From: Pseudomonas sp. Irchel 3H7
Lineage (GTDB): Bacteria > Pseudomonadota > Gammaproteobacteria > Pseudomonadales > Pseudomonadaceae
Length of the DNA: 64,000 nucleotides
Direction: 5' to 3'
Assembly (NCBI RefSeq): GCF_900187605.1
Contig: NZ_FYEA01000004.1
Location: 186,001 to 250,000 of the forward strand
Positions 50,950 to 63,380 of the stretch are shown piece by piece. How positions within the stretch are numbered: position 1 is the first letter of the stretch; the number at the start of each line of letters is the position of its first letter. A program made the position numbers and the translations under genes. The notes beneath the pieces are model-generated. The model worked only from the letters and a program-made list of their open reading frames with translations. It was not told the DNA's origin and made no database searches.

Positions 50950-52044
50950 CTAACGCTTGTGGCCAGTGTCGAGCTTGCGTTCCAGATGCATGGAATAGCG
51001 CGACATACCAAAACAGAAAATCCAGAACACCAGGGCGGCGAACACGTAGCCTTCGGTGGCCATGCCCAGCCATTTCGGATCGGCAGCGGCTTGTTTGACG
51101 CTGTTGAGCAGGTCAAAGAGGCCGATGATGATCACCAGACTGGTGTCCTTGAACAGCGCAATGAAGGTGTTGACGATGCCGGGAATCACCAGCTTCAGGG
51201 CTTGCGGCAGAATCACCAGGCCCATCGAACGCCAGTAACCGAGCCCCATCGCTGCAGCCGCTTCGTACTGGCCTTTGGGGATCGCTTGCAGACCGCCGCG
51301 CACCACTTCGGCGACGTACGCCGACTGGAACAGGATCACGCCGATCAGTGCCCGCAGCAGCTTGTCGAAGTTCATGCCTTCAGGCAGGAACAGAGGCAGC
51401 ATCACCGACGACATGAACAGCACCGTGATCAACGGCACGCCGCGCCAGAATTCGATAAAGGTCACGCAGACCACACGAATCGCCGGCATGTTCGAACGTC
51501 GCCCGAGCGCCAGCACAATCCCCAGCGGCAACGCACCGGCGATACCGACAGTGGCGATGACCAGGGTCAGCATCAGGCCGCCCCACTGGCTGGTTGCCAC
51601 GTTGGTCAGGCCGAAACCGCCGTGCAGCAGGGTGAAGGCAATGATCGGGTAAAGCACCAGAAAGCTCAGCCCGTAGATCGCTTTACGCGGTACGCGCGAG
51701 ATGAACAATGGCGCCGCGCCGATCACCGCCAGCCACACGGTCAGGTCGACACGCCAGCGCAGTTCCGTCGGGTAGTAGCCGTACATGAACTGGCCGAAGC
51801 GCTGCTGAATGAACACCCAGCAGGCGCCCTCCTTGGTGCAGTCGGCGCGGGTGGTGCCAACCCAGTTGGCATCGACAATCGCCCAACTGAGGATCGGCGG
51901 CACCACGAGATAAATCAGGTAGAACGCAAACAGCGTCAGCAGGGTGTTGAGCCAGCTGGAGAACATGTTCGCGCGCATCCACGCCACCACGCCGATGCTG
52001 CTGTTCGGTGGGGGCATGTCGGGTTTGAAAGTATGAGTACTCAT
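50950..52044 (-). CDS. aapM: general L-amino acid ABC transporter permease
   Basis: 364 residues, long for a His/Glu-type amino-acid permease because of an N-terminal extension with extra membrane segments, as in AapM. The EAA-like coupling loop is GLQAIPKGQYEAAAAMGLGY. Together with the longer permease upstream it forms the inner-membrane channel. It is 10 nt from the neighbouring permease gene and 11 nt from the ATPase gene. Confidence 0.92.
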   Translation of the reverse strand: MSTHTFKPDMPPPNSSIGVVAWMRANMFSSWLNTLLTLFAFYLIYLVVPPILSWAIVDANWVGTTRADCTKEGACWVFIQQRFGQFMYGYYPTELRWRVDLTVWLAVIGAAPLFISRVPRKAIYGLSFLVLYPIIAFTLLHGGFGLTNVATSQWGGLMLTLVIATVGIAGALPLGIVLALGRRSNMPAIRVVCVTFIEFWRGVPLITVLFMSSVMLPLFLPEGMNFDKLLRALIGVILFQSAYVAEVVRGGLQAIPKGQYEAAAAMGLGYWRSMGLVILPQALKLVIPGIVNTFIALFKDTSLVIIIGLFDLLNSVKQAAADPKWLGMATEGYVFAALVFWIFCFGMSRYSMHLERKLDTGHKR

Positions 52045-52054
52045 GCGCTTTTCC

Positions 52055-53236
52055 TTACCGCTCGATCAGCGCAATGCGCTTGTTGTACCAGTTCATCAGC
52101 AGGGAAATGCTGATACTGATCGCTAGGTACACGCTCATGGTGATGGCAATCACCTCGATCGCCTGACCGGTCTGGTTAAGCACCGTGCCGGCGAACAGCG
52201 ACACCATTTCCGGGTAACCGATACCGGCTGCCAGCGAGGAGTTCTTCGCCAGGTTGAGGTATTGGCTGGTCAGCGGCGGAATGATCACGCGCAGAGCTTG
52301 CGGAATGATCACTTTGCGCAGGGTCGGGCCGTTGCGCAGGCCGAGGGAACGCGCGGCTTCGGTCTGGCCGTGGCTGACCGACTTGATCCCGGAACGCACG
52401 ATCTCGGCGATGAACGCCGCGGTGTACACGGTCAAGGCCAGGGTCAACGCGAGCAGTTCCGGGATCAGCACCCAGCCGCCAACAAAGTTGAAGCCTTTAA
52501 GCTCGGGCATTTCCCAATGCAGCGGAGCGCCGAAGATCAGTGCGCACAAGGTCGGGATCACCAGCAGAATCGCCAGACCGACCCAGAACTTGTGAAACGG
52601 CACGCCGGTTTCTTCAAAGCGTTTGTTGGCCCAGCGGGTCATCAGCACGATGCCGACAATGGCCACCACAATGCTGATCACGAACGCCCAGAAACCATCA
52701 GCCGCCAGTGCGGCCGGCATGTTCAGGCCACGGCTGCTGACGAAGAAGGTGTCGCCGAAGTTATGGCTGCTGCGCGGCCCCGGCATGGTCAGGAACACCG
52801 CGAAGTACCAGAACAGGATTTGCAGCAGCGGCGGAATGTTGCGGAACACTTCCACATACACGGTCGCCAGTTTGCTGATGATCCAGTTCTGCGACAGCCG
52901 CGCCACACCGATGATGAACCCGAGGATCGTCGCCAGAACCACGCCGATTACAGTCACCAACAGGGTATTGAGAAGACCGATGACAAAGACGCGGGCATAG
53001 CTGTCCGCTTCGGTGTAGTCGATCAGGTGTTGAGCGATGCCGAATCCGGCACTGCGCTCCAGAAAGCCGAAACCGGAGGTAATGCCCCGGTGCTGAAGGT
53101 TGGTTTGCGTGTTGTCGAACAAGTACCAGCCCAGCGAGACCACCGCCACAACGGTGATGATCTGGAATAGCCACGCACGCACTCGTGGATCGCTGAGGCT
53201 GAGCCTCTGCTTTGGTGCGCCGATTGAATTTTGCAT
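52055..53236 (-). CDS. aapQ: general L-amino acid ABC transporter permease
   Basis: 393 residues with about eight membrane helices. The long loop between helices 1 and 2 (GITSGFGFLERSAGFGIAQH) is characteristic of AapQ/BztB. The coupling loop is GIKSVSHGQTEAARSLGLRN. It pairs with AapM in the inner membrane. The gene lies 66 nt downstream of the binding-protein gene, a gap that contains a short ccgccgggtgat/atcacccggcgg hairpin (about 53268-53294) that may reduce expression of the permeases relative to the binding protein. Confidence 0.92.
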   Translation of the reverse strand: MQNSIGAPKQRLSLSDPRVRAWLFQIITVVAVVSLGWYLFDNTQTNLQHRGITSGFGFLERSAGFGIAQHLIDYTEADSYARVFVIGLLNTLLVTVIGVVLATILGFIIGVARLSQNWIISKLATVYVEVFRNIPPLLQILFWYFAVFLTMPGPRSSHNFGDTFFVSSRGLNMPAALAADGFWAFVISIVVAIVGIVLMTRWANKRFEETGVPFHKFWVGLAILLVIPTLCALIFGAPLHWEMPELKGFNFVGGWVLIPELLALTLALTVYTAAFIAEIVRSGIKSVSHGQTEAARSLGLRNGPTLRKVIIPQALRVIIPPLTSQYLNLAKNSSLAAGIGYPEMVSLFAGTVLNQTGQAIEVIAITMSVYLAISISISLLMNWYNKRIALIER

Positions 53237-53302
53237 GAAGTGCCCCGGAAAAAATGGAACAAGAACATCACCCGGCGGTTGGCCCGCCGGGTGATAGAAC
53301 CA

Positions 53303-54334
53303 TTAGCGCACTGGTGGTGCGTACTGAATGCCGCCGTTGTTCCACAGGGCGTTCAAGCCGCGGTCGATTTCCAGCGGAGTGCTCTTGCCGAGGTTTTTCT
53401 CGAAGATCTCGCCGTAGTTGCCGACTTGTTTGACGATCTGCACAACCCAGTCTTTCGGCAGTTTCAGGTCTTTGCCGTATTCGCCGTCAGCGCCGAGCAT
53501 ACGGGCGACGTCCGGGTTCTTGGTCGATTTGGCTTCAGCTTCGACGTTCTTCGAAGTGATGCCGGCTTCTTCGGTGTTGAGCAGCGCGTAGCCAACCCAA
53601 CGGACGATGGCCAGCCACTCGTCGTCGCCATTACGTACGACCGGGCCCAGTGGTTCTTTGGAAATGGTTTCCGGCAGAACCACGTAGTCCTTCGGCGATG
53701 CCAGCTTGGAGCGCTGGGCGAACAGTTGGGACTTGTCGGAGGTCAGCACGTCGCAACGACCGGATTCCAGCGATTTGGCGCTTTCATCGGAGGTGTCGAA
53801 AGTGATCGGGGTGTATTTCAGACCGTTGCCACGGAAGTAGTCGGAAACGTTCAGCTCGGTGGTGGTACCGGCCTGGATGCAGATGGTTGCACCGTCCAGC
53901 TCTTTGGCACTTTTCACGCCCAGCTTGTTGTTCACCAGGAAGCCGATGCCGTCGTAGTAGGTAATGAAGCCCGGGAATTTCAGGCCCATGCCCGCGTCAC
54001 GCGAACTGGTCATGGTGGTGTTGCGCGACAGGATGTCGATCTCGCCCGATTGCAGCGCGGTGAAGCGCTCCTTGGCGTTCAACTGACTGAATTTGACCTT
54101 GGTCGCGTCGCCGAATACGGCAGCGGCCACAGCGCGGCAGACGTCAGCGTCGATCCCGAGGATCTTGCCGGTCGCGTCCGGTACCGAGAAGCCCGGCAGA
54201 CCGTCGCTCACGCCACACTGCACGAAACCTTTCTTCTGCACTGCATCCAGGGTTGCACCCGCCTGAGCGAACCCGCTGACACCGAGTACTGTTGCTGCAG
54301 TCACGATGGCCAGGGTGGATTTCAACATCTTCAT
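53303..54334 (-). CDS. aapJ: general L-amino acid ABC transporter, periplasmic binding protein
   Basis: 343 residues. A cleavable signal peptide (MKMLKSTLAIVTAATVLGVS ending GFAQA) precedes the binding-protein fold, which starts DAVQKKGFVQCGVSDGLPGF. Family blocks: RNTTMTSSRDAGMGLKFPGF and AGTTTELNVSDYFRGNGLKY. It delivers a broad set of amino acids to AapQM. As the first gene it is driven from the 468-bp region upstream, which is shared with the divergent carboxylesterase gene. Confidence 0.93.
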   Translation of the reverse strand: MKMLKSTLAIVTAATVLGVSGFAQAGATLDAVQKKGFVQCGVSDGLPGFSVPDATGKILGIDADVCRAVAAAVFGDATKVKFSQLNAKERFTALQSGEIDILSRNTTMTSSRDAGMGLKFPGFITYYDGIGFLVNNKLGVKSAKELDGATICIQAGTTTELNVSDYFRGNGLKYTPITFDTSDESAKSLESGRCDVLTSDKSQLFAQRSKLASPKDYVVLPETISKEPLGPVVRNGDDEWLAIVRWVGYALLNTEEAGITSKNVEAEAKSTKNPDVARMLGADGEYGKDLKLPKDWVVQIVKQVGNYGEIFEKNLGKSTPLEIDRGLNALWNNGGIQYAPPVR

Positions 54335-55459
<1,125 letters not shown>

Positions 55460-55556
55460 GCGTCGAGATTAAAATCACCCTTTGATCCCTCCTACTACGC
55501 CGCGCCCGTTTCTTGCATTACACTGGCCGGCGTACATTCCTTAACCAATTGATGAG

Positions 55557-57035
55557 ATGACCGTGCTCGAAGCACTCAAGAAAATGTTCGGTAAAAGCGA
55601 GGCTGAGCAGCTCGCGCCAGTTCCCAGTGCGCCGTCGCACGCCCCCGGTCATCGCAACGATGCGCCCCAGGCCGACCGCCCCGCTGCCGTAGCAGCACCG
55701 AAGCAAGACCCGAAACCCGCTCCGGCCGCGCCAATCGCCGCCGAGCCTGCGCGCAGTGAAGAGCCGAAACCGGCCAGAGCGCGTCGCGAACCAAAGCCCA
55801 AGGCCCCGGTCATTCCGTGGAAACTCGAAGATTTCGTTGTCGAGCCACAGGAAGGCAAAACCCGCTTCCACGATTTCAATCTTTCACCAGAACTGATGCA
55901 TGCCATTCAGGATCTGGGCTTCCCGTACTGCACGCCGATCCAGGCGCAGGTGCTGGGTTTCACCCTCGCCGGCAAAGATGCCATTGGTCGCGCGCAGACC
56001 GGTACCGGCAAGACCGCCGCGTTCCTGATCTCGATCATCACCCAACTGCTGCAAACGCCGCCGCCGAAAGAACGCTACATGGGCGAACCCCGTGCGCTGA
56101 TCATCGCGCCGACCCGTGAGCTGGTGGTGCAGATCGCCAAGGATGCCGCTGACCTGACCAAGTACACCGGTCTCAACGTCATGACGTTCGTTGGCGGCAT
56201 GGACTTCGACAAACAGCTCAAGCACCTCGAAGCGCGTCACTGCGACATTCTCGTGGCGACCCCCGGCCGCCTGCTCGACTTCAACCAGCGCGGCGACGTG
56301 CACCTGGACATGGTCGAAGTGATGGTGCTGGACGAAGCCGACCGCATGCTCGACATGGGTTTCATCCCGCAAGTACGCCAGATCATTCGCCAGACCCCGC
56401 CGAAGTCCGAGCGCCAGACCCTGCTGTTCTCCGCGACCTTCACCGAAGACGTGATGAACCTGGCCAAGCAATGGACGACCGATCCGTCCATCGTCGAAAT
56501 CGAAGTCACCAACGTCGCCAGCGAAAACGTCGAGCAACACATCTACGCCGTGGCCGGTGCCGACAAGTACAAATTGCTCTACAACCTGGTCAACGATAAT
56601 GGCTGGGAGCGGGTGATGGTCTTCGCCAACCGCAAGGACGAAGTGCGCCGTATCGAAGAGCGTCTGGTGCGCGACGGTGTGAATGCTGCGCAGTTGTCCG
56701 GCGATGTGCCGCAACACAAACGCATCAAGACCCTCGAAGGTTTCCGCGAAGGCAAGATTCGCGTGCTCGTCGCCACCGATGTGGCCGGTCGCGGCATTCA
56801 CATCGACGGCATCAGCCACGTGATCAACTTCACCCTGCCGGAAGTCCCGGACGACTACGTGCACCGCATTGGCCGGACCGGTCGTGCTGGCGCCGATGGC
56901 GTGTCGATCAGCTTCGCCGGTGAAGACGACTCCTATCAGTTGCCGTCCATCGAAGAGAAGCTCGGTCGCAAGATCAGTTGCGAAACGCCACCGACGCATC
57001 TGTTGCGCGCGGTCGAGCGCAAGCGTCCGCAGTAA
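55557..57035 (+). CDS. rhlB: ATP-dependent RNA helicase RhlB (DEAD box)
   Basis: 492 residues. The first 85 or so are a Pro/Ala-rich, charged, probably disordered extension. Core motifs: Q motif [10 protein letters not shown], motif [11 protein letters not shown] (Lys152), motif [11 protein letters not shown] (Asp259), motif III SAT, motif [12 protein letters not shown]. RhlB unwinds structured RNA in the degradosome together with RNase E. A strong terminator follows. The ribosome-binding site before the ATG at 55557 is weak. Confidence 0.93.
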   Translation: MTVLEALKKMFGKSEAEQLAPVPSAPSHAPGHRNDAPQADRPAAVAAPKQDPKPAPAAPIAAEPARSEEPKPARARREPKPKAPVIPWKLEDFVVEPQEGKTRFHDFNLSPELMHAIQDLGFPYCTPIQAQVLGFTLAGKDAIGRAQTGTGKTAAFLISIITQLLQTPPPKERYMGEPRALIIAPTRELVVQIAKDAADLTKYTGLNVMTFVGGMDFDKQLKHLEARHCDILVATPGRLLDFNQRGDVHLDMVEVMVLDEADRMLDMGFIPQVRQIIRQTPPKSERQTLLFSATFTEDVMNLAKQWTTDPSIVEIEVTNVASENVEQHIYAVAGADKYKLLYNLVNDNGWERVMVFANRKDEVRRIEERLVRDGVNAAQLSGDVPQHKRIKTLEGFREGKIRVLVATDVAGRGIHIDGISHVINFTLPEVPDDYVHRIGRTGRAGADGVSISFAGEDDSYQLPSIEEKLGRKISCETPPTHLLRAVERKRPQ

Positions 57036-57048
57036 GCAACGTTTAAAA

Positions 57049-57084
57049 GAAAAGCGCAGCCGGCAACGGACTGCGCTTTTTTTT
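57049..57084 (+). terminator. intrinsic terminator of rhlB
   Basis: AAAGCGCAG/CTGCGCTTT 9-bp stem with an 11-nt loop followed by five more T residues, 15 nt after the rhlB stop. Confidence 0.93.
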
Positions 57085-57172
57085 CGTCCGGCATTTCATC
57101 AGGCCGCTTGCGAGAGATAACTAAAAGTCCATAATAGACAAATTAGTTTATATCCAGACTCCGGAGCCTGAT

Positions 57173-59405
<2,233 letters not shown>

Positions 59406-59498
59406 TCGTCCACCCGGATGACGCGCCCAACGGATTGCGGCACACTCGCACCGCCTCCTGATCACGGGGGCGTTGACGCTGCCTGGAGCTCCACTGTC

Positions 59499-60125
59499 AT
59501 GACCGCCCCTGAATTCGACCCGGCGCTGGATAACTTCCGCGCCATCGCCGATGCCATCGCCACGCTGTTCTTTCCGCACGCCGAAGTGGTGCTGCACGAC
59601 CTGCGCACGCAGAAGGTCGACTACATCGCCAACAACCTGTCCAAACGCGAGATCGGCGACGACTCGTCACTGGAAGACATGCTCAGCGAGGATGTCAGCG
59701 ACCGCAATATCGGCCCGTACGAAAAGCTTAACTGGGATGGTCAGAAGATCCGTAGCCTGAGCAGCGTCCTGCGCGACAGCGAAGGTCTGCCGCTGGCGGT
59801 GCTGTGCATCAATCTGAATATTTCGCTGTTCGAGAATGCCAAGGCAGCGCTGGACCTGTTCCTCTCACCGAGCAAACTGATCCCGCAACCGGATTCACTG
59901 TTTCGCGATGACTGGCAGGAACGCATCAACACCTTCCTTCACGCCTGGCTGCGCGAGCGGCAACTGAGCCTGAATGTGCTGACTCGCGATCACAAACGTG
60001 AACTGGTGCTGGCGCTACACGCCGAGGGAGCGTTCAAGGGCAAGAGTGCCTCGAACTATGTGGCCAATGTGCTGAACATGGGGCGGGCGACGGTGTACAA
60101 GCATTTGAAGGAATTGAAAGGCTAG
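59499..60125 (+). CDS. dauR: PAS/YheO-type transcriptional regulator of the dau operon
   Basis: 208 residues from the ATG at 59499 (GGAG upstream). The N-terminal PAS_6/YheO-like domain contains ATLFFPHAEVVLHDLRTQKV, and the C-terminal helix-turn-helix contains SASNYVANVLNMGRATVYKH. In P. aeruginosa DauR represses dauBA in the absence of D-arginine or its product. The gene directly follows dauA on the same strand, 93 nt away. An in-frame start at 59418 would add 27 residues without support. Confidence 0.87.
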   Translation: MTAPEFDPALDNFRAIADAIATLFFPHAEVVLHDLRTQKVDYIANNLSKREIGDDSSLEDMLSEDVSDRNIGPYEKLNWDGQKIRSLSSVLRDSEGLPLAVLCINLNISLFENAKAALDLFLSPSKLIPQPDSLFRDDWQERINTFLHAWLRERQLSLNVLTRDHKRELVLALHAEGAFKGKSASNYVANVLNMGRATVYKHLKELKG

Positions 60126-60148
60126 AGATTTGCGGTGAGTTCTCTGAC

Positions 60149-60228
60149 GCCATCGCTGGCAAGCCAGCTCTCACAGGTTTTGTGTACGCCGCAAATCCTT
60201 GTGGGAGCTGGCTTGCCAGCGATAGCGG
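60149..60228. repeat. REP pair (family C, inverted)
   Basis: catcgctggcaagccagctc faces gagctggcttgccagcgata across a loop of about 40 nt that contains 'ttgcggtg...cgccgcaa'. This third REP type occurs only once in the window, between the convergent dauR and binding-protein genes. Confidence 0.9.
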
Positions 60229-60232
60229 ACTA

Positions 60233-61009
60233 TCAGTCGCCGTAGATGTCGGACTTGAAGTACTTCTCGGAAATTTTCTGGTACTCGCCACTCGCACGAA
60301 TGCCATCAATCGCACCATTCAACTGGCTAACCAGTTCAGCATTGCCCTTGCGCACCGCAATCCCCGCACCCTCGCCCACGTACTTCGGATCCTTCAACTC
60401 AGGCCCGACAAACGCATAACCCTTGCCACGCGGCATCGACAGGAAGTCATTGAGTGGAATGGTGTCAGCAAAAATCGCATCCAGCCGCCCCGCCGCCAGA
60501 TCCATGTAAATCTCTTCGTTGTTGCTGTAGCGCTTGACGTTGATGCCCTTCGGCTCGAACACCTCGGTGGCATAACGATCGGTGGTGGTCGCACGCTGCA
60601 CGCCGACATTCTTGCCCTTGAGGCTGGCGTATTGATCGTCGACGGTGGCGCCTTCCTTCATCACGAGGCGTGACGAAGTGAAGTAATACTTGTGAGTGAA
60701 ATCCACCGACTTCTTGCGGTCTTCGTTGATGGTCATCGATGACAGCGCCATGTCGATTTTCTTCACTTTCAGCGAAGGAATCAGACCGTCGAACTCACCT
60801 TCGACCCACACACACTTGACCTTCATCTGCGCGCACAGGGCGTTGCCGATGTCGTAGTCGAAACCGACTATTTCACCTTTATCGGTTTTCGAGGCGAATG
60901 GCGGGTAAGCGGCTTCGATACCGATGCGCAGGGTTTGCTCAGCGGCGAACACGCTGGCGGAGGCCAACAGGCTGAAGGCCAGACCGGTGATGAGGGGGAG
61001 TTTCTTCAT
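60233..61009 (-). CDS. periplasmic amino-acid (Lys/Arg/Orn type) binding protein
   Basis: 258 residues with a signal peptide ([20 protein letters not shown] ending FAAEQ). The fold of the basic-amino-acid group is clear: [60 protein letters not shown]. Its position next to the dau genes (as PA3865 in P. aeruginosa, from memory) suggests it binds arginine or D-arginine. No permease or ATPase gene is adjacent, so it must use a transporter encoded elsewhere. Confidence 0.88.
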   Translation of the reverse strand: MKKLPLITGLAFSLLASASVFAAEQTLRIGIEAAYPPFASKTDKGEIVGFDYDIGNALCAQMKVKCVWVEGEFDGLIPSLKVKKIDMALSSMTINEDRKKSVDFTHKYYFTSSRLVMKEGATVDDQYASLKGKNVGVQRATTTDRYATEVFEPKGINVKRYSNNEEIYMDLAAGRLDAIFADTIPLNDFLSMPRGKGYAFVGPELKDPKYVGEGAGIAVRKGNAELVSQLNGAIDGIRASGEYQKISEKYFKSDIYGD

Positions 61010-61157
61010 GTTCGTTCTCTCGCGGGTTGTTGTTGGTTTGGCAAGATGAAGAAGAGCGGCTGGTAGCGGGGAGCTACGAGCGGCAAGATTGAAGCATTTT
61101 GTACTTGTAAATCCATCTTGGACTTATATGTACAAATCGTCAATTCGGGGCAGAAGC

Positions 61158-61238
61158 AAAAAGATCGCAGCCTTCGGCAGCTCCTACAGGGGTATGCCGA
61201 CCCAATGTAGGAGCTGCCGAAGGCTGCGATCTTTTGAT
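61158..61238. repeat. REP pair (family A, inverted)
   Basis: aaaaagatcgcagccttcgg...cctac faces gtaggagctgccgaaggctg...atctttt. It lies directly before the moaE stop on the minus-strand side. The remaining 150 nt up to the binding-protein gene hold its promoter and nothing else I recognise. Confidence 0.9.
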
Positions 61239-61691
61239 TTACTTCTTCCAGCGATCCGCAGCGGCATGATCGCTGTCCCGCCCCTCAACCCATCGCGGCC
61301 CGTCGCTGGTGTTTTCTTTCTTCCAGAACGGTGCACGGGTTTTCAGGTAGTCCATGACGAAGGCACAAGCATCGAAGGCGGCCTGGCGATGGGCACTGGC
61401 AGCGCCGACAAACACGATCGGTTCGCCCGGTTCCAGTGCACCGATGCGATGCAGCACTTCCAGCTTCAACAGCGGCCAGCGCTGCTCGGCTTCGCTGGCG
61501 ATCTTGCCGAGGGCTTTTTCGGTCATGCCCGGATAGTGCTCGAGGAACATTCCCGCTACATCCAGGCCATCGTTGAAGTCGCGCACGTAGCCGACAAAAC
61601 TCACCACTGCGCCGACGCCGACATTGGCCGCGTGCATCGCGTTGACTTCAGCGCCCGGATCGAACGGCGTGGCCTGCACGCGAATCGCCAT
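61239..61691 (-). CDS. moaE: molybdopterin synthase catalytic subunit MoaE
   Basis: 150 residues. VGAVVSFVGYVRDFNDGLDV, LEHYPGMTEKALGKIA, and VLHRIGALEPGEPIVFVGAA are family blocks, and VMDYLKTRAPFWKKE contains the catalytic lysine. With MoaD it inserts sulfur into cyclic pyranopterin monophosphate to make molybdopterin. The gene lies 3 nt after moaD in a moaC-moaD-moaE operon. Confidence 0.95.
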   Translation of the reverse strand: MAIRVQATPFDPGAEVNAMHAANVGVGAVVSFVGYVRDFNDGLDVAGMFLEHYPGMTEKALGKIASEAEQRWPLLKLEVLHRIGALEPGEPIVFVGAASAHRQAAFDACAFVMDYLKTRAPFWKKENTSDGPRWVEGRDSDHAAADRWKK

Positions 61692-61694
61692 GGT

Positions 61695-61949
61695 TCAGCC
61701 TCCGGTCACGGTAGGGAAAAACGCCACTTCGTCGCCATCGGTCACTGGCTCGTCAAGTTGGCAGAGGTCTTCGTTGCGTGCACACATCAGGTTTTGTTCG
61801 CTCAGTACCTCAGCGCCGTCACGTTGCGCCTGCATTTGAAGAACATGTGCTCGCACGTCATCGACGGTAGCGAAATCACCCTCAACCTTCAGCGAGTCCA
61901 CACCCAGCGCTTCACGGTAACGGGCAAAAAACTTCACGGTCAGGTTCAT
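61695..61949 (-). CDS. moaD: molybdopterin synthase sulfur-carrier subunit MoaD
   Basis: 84 residues from the ATG at 61949. A ubiquitin-like fold starting [20 protein letters not shown] and ending in the essential Gly-Gly (AFFPTVTGG), which is adenylated and thiocarboxylated. Its start overlaps the moaC stop in an ATGA arrangement (61946-61949). A longer in-frame start at 62042 lies inside moaC and is not credible. Confidence 0.95.
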   Translation of the reverse strand: MNLTVKFFARYREALGVDSLKVEGDFATVDDVRAHVLQMQAQRDGAEVLSEQNLMCARNEDLCQLDEPVTDGDEVAFFPTVTGG

Positions 61950-62419
61950 GGCTGCTCCGCTTGAAAGTGGCCGCTCTTGCCGCCGACCTTCTCCAGCAAG
62001 CGCACGCTTTCTATGGTCATGCCACGATCGACGGCTTTGCACATATCGTAGATGGTCAGGGCGGCGACACTGGCGGCGGTCAGCGCTTCCATCTCGACGC
62101 CGGTCTGCCCGGACAGTTTGCAGCGGGCGACGATGCGCACGGTGTCTTCGCCATCAGCGCTGAGTTCGACTTTGACACCCGTCAGCATCAGCGGGTGGCA
62201 GAGGGGAATCAGATCACTGGTTTTCTTCGCCGCTTGAATGCCGGCAATGCGCGCCACGGCGAACACGTCACCCTTTGGGTGGCCGCCGCTGACGATCATC
62301 TGCAGCGTTGCGGGGAGCATGCGCACCAGCGCTTGGGCCGTCGCTTCACGGAACGTCACGGCTTTTTCGGTGACGTCGACCATGTTGGCGCGACCTTGGG
62401 AATCGAGATGAGTCAGCAC
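61946..62419 (-). CDS. moaC: cyclic pyranopterin monophosphate synthase MoaC
   Basis: 157 residues. MoaC acts after the radical SAM enzyme MoaA to form cPMP. Conserved blocks: [20 protein letters not shown] at the start, [12 protein letters not shown], and [21 protein letters not shown] near the C-terminus, followed by the [19 protein letters not shown] tail. First gene of the moaCDE operon; its promoter must lie in 62420-62496, upstream of which are a REP pair and the phoH remnant. Confidence 0.95.
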   Translation of the reverse strand: MLTHLDSQGRANMVDVTEKAVTFREATAQALVRMLPATLQMIVSGGHPKGDVFAVARIAGIQAAKKTSDLIPLCHPLMLTGVKVELSADGEDTVRIVARCKLSGQTGVEMEALTAASVAALTIYDMCKAVDRGMTIESVRLLEKVGGKSGHFQAEQP

Positions 62420-62496
62420 GGGATTACTCCTGATCAGGAGCGACGATTGTAAACCTGCGGGTCAAATTTCCGCACGCACGAATATGGTGTTCATCG

Positions 62497-62581
62497 TGTA
62501 GGAGCTGCCGAAGGCTGCGATCTTTTGACTTTGATTTTTAAAAACAAGATCAAAAGATCGCAGCCTTCGGCAGCTCCTACA
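62497..62581. repeat. REP pair (family A, inverted)
   Basis: gtaggagctgccgaaggctg...cttttgact is mirrored by the copy ending cagccttcggcagctcctac. It lies between moaC and the terminator of the phoH remnant. Confidence 0.9.
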
Positions 62582-62602
62582 TTGGGATTTGTGCAGGGGC
62601 AT

Positions 62603-62637
62603 AAAAAACCGGACGGCTTTTGGGGCCGCCCGGTTTT
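62603..62637 (-). terminator. intrinsic terminator after phoH
   Basis: AAAACCGG-a-CGG and CCG-c-CCGGTTTT pair with one mismatch around a loop of about 9 nt; it begins 11 nt past the phoH stop on the minus strand. Confidence 0.85.
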
Positions 62638-62647
62638 GGGTGAAGGG

Positions 62648-62899
62648 TTACAAATGCGATTCGGCGTATTCAGCCAGAATCGAGCGAGGCACCCCTTGCA
62701 GGGTGATGTGCACACCGTTGGGGAAATCCTTGAAGCGTTCAGTCAGGTAGGTCAGCCCGGAGCTGGTCGCGGACAGGTAAGGGGTGTCGATCTGTGCGAG
62801 GTTGCCCAGGCACACCACTTTGGAACCGGCGCCGGCACGGGTGATGATGGTTTTCATCTGGTGCGGCGTGAGGTTCTGGCATTCGTCGATCAGGACTTT
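62648..62899 (-). pseudogene. phoH: phoH-family ATPase, C-terminal fragment (gene interrupted at about 62896-62900)
   Basis: On the minus strand the frame reads VLIDECQNLTPHQMKTIITR, then SKVVCLGNLAQIDTPYLSAT, to the stop at 62648. These are the Walker B and C-terminal parts of PhoH2-type ATPases (about 460 residues when intact). Upstream of the VLIDE codons the sequence stops resembling PhoH and meets an in-frame TAG within six codons. The N-terminal part, including any PIN domain and Walker A, is missing from the window. Position after moaC matches PA3919 (from memory). Either a true insertion or an assembly join cuts it. Confidence 0.8.
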
Positions 62900-63215
62900 C
62901 CTCCTGTTAGCCTATATTTTTTTGGTATTGGCTGACGCCCCCCCCCCCGAAGCAGCCATTACGTAACTAAATACTACCGATCAAGACTATTTAAGAACGC
63001 ATCGAAGCAAATATAGTTGAAGTGCATATCTGCAATAACCTGATTAACTTAATAAAATAGTTACCAGTAGGAGTTCGGTGTAAGACCTATCAACTACCCA
63101 GCCACGAACTATCCTACAAACCCAGTTATTGACTAGCAAATACAACGCGACTAGCTTGGCAAATGAAGTCATATGACTTCAATCCAAACAGACTAAAACT
63201 CAAGAGGTTCTTATT
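62900..63215. other. AT-rich junction region between phoH remnant and the peptide gene
   Basis: 316 bp with a sharp drop in GC compared with everything to the left. It begins with the break in phoH, contains a run of eleven C (62938-62948), and has no convincing gene. A TTGACT (63129-63134) with TAGCTT 17 nt downstream is a weak promoter candidate; the predicted start point falls at the palindrome 63164-63181. Confidence 0.6.
63164..63181. promoter_or_regulatory. perfect 18-bp palindrome upstream of the peptide gene
   Basis: TGAAGTCATATGACTTCA is its own reverse complement. It lies 34 nt before the start codon of the small peptide gene, at the expected transcription start, so it is a plausible operator for an unseen regulator. 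Confidence 0.55.
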
Positions 63216-63317
63216 ATGCGCAAAGCAAATCTGCAAACTCGATTAACAGCTCTTTCCAATAACGCTTACAACATCCTGATTACACCGGCAAAATCCGAGT
63301 CAAAACTGGTTAGTTAA
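63216..63317 (+). CDS. small peptide gene, candidate RiPP precursor (33 codons)
   Basis: An ATG at 63216 with AGAGG 8 nt upstream opens a 33-residue reading frame (MRKANLQTRLTALSNNAYNI, then LITPAKSESKLVS) that ends in TAA at 63315. It has a basic N-terminal half and a C-terminal half with Thr and Ser but no Cys or Trp. It is followed by a hairpin and, 63 nt later, by the start of a SagB-type dehydrogenase gene on the same strand. Small precursor genes commonly precede modifying enzymes in this way. I do not recognise the peptide. Without a homolog it could also be a leader peptide. Confidence 0.5.
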   Translation: MRKANLQTRLTALSNNAYNILITPAKSESKLVS

Positions 63318-63329
63318 TTTCGACCAATG

Positions 63330-63355
63330 CCGAGGGAGCCACCAGCCTCCCTCGG
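63330..63355 (+). terminator. hairpin between peptide gene and dehydrogenase gene (possible attenuator)
   Basis: CCGAGGGAG/CTCCCTCGG, a perfect 9-bp GC-rich stem with an 8-nt loop, followed by tataactttt. It begins 12 nt after the peptide stop and could make the peptide message more abundant than the enzyme message. Confidence 0.7.
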
Positions 63356-63380
63356 TATAACTTTTACGGAGCATGTCAAG

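Noticed and set aside
62784..62966. A plus-strand 60-codon frame across the phoH junction.
   Set aside because: It is antisense to the PhoH fragment, runs over the C homopolymer, and has no recognisable content.
63163..63246. A 27-codon frame starting with the ATG inside the 18-bp palindrome and overlapping the peptide gene in another frame.
   Set aside because: It has no ribosome-binding site and overlaps the better-supported 63216 gene.
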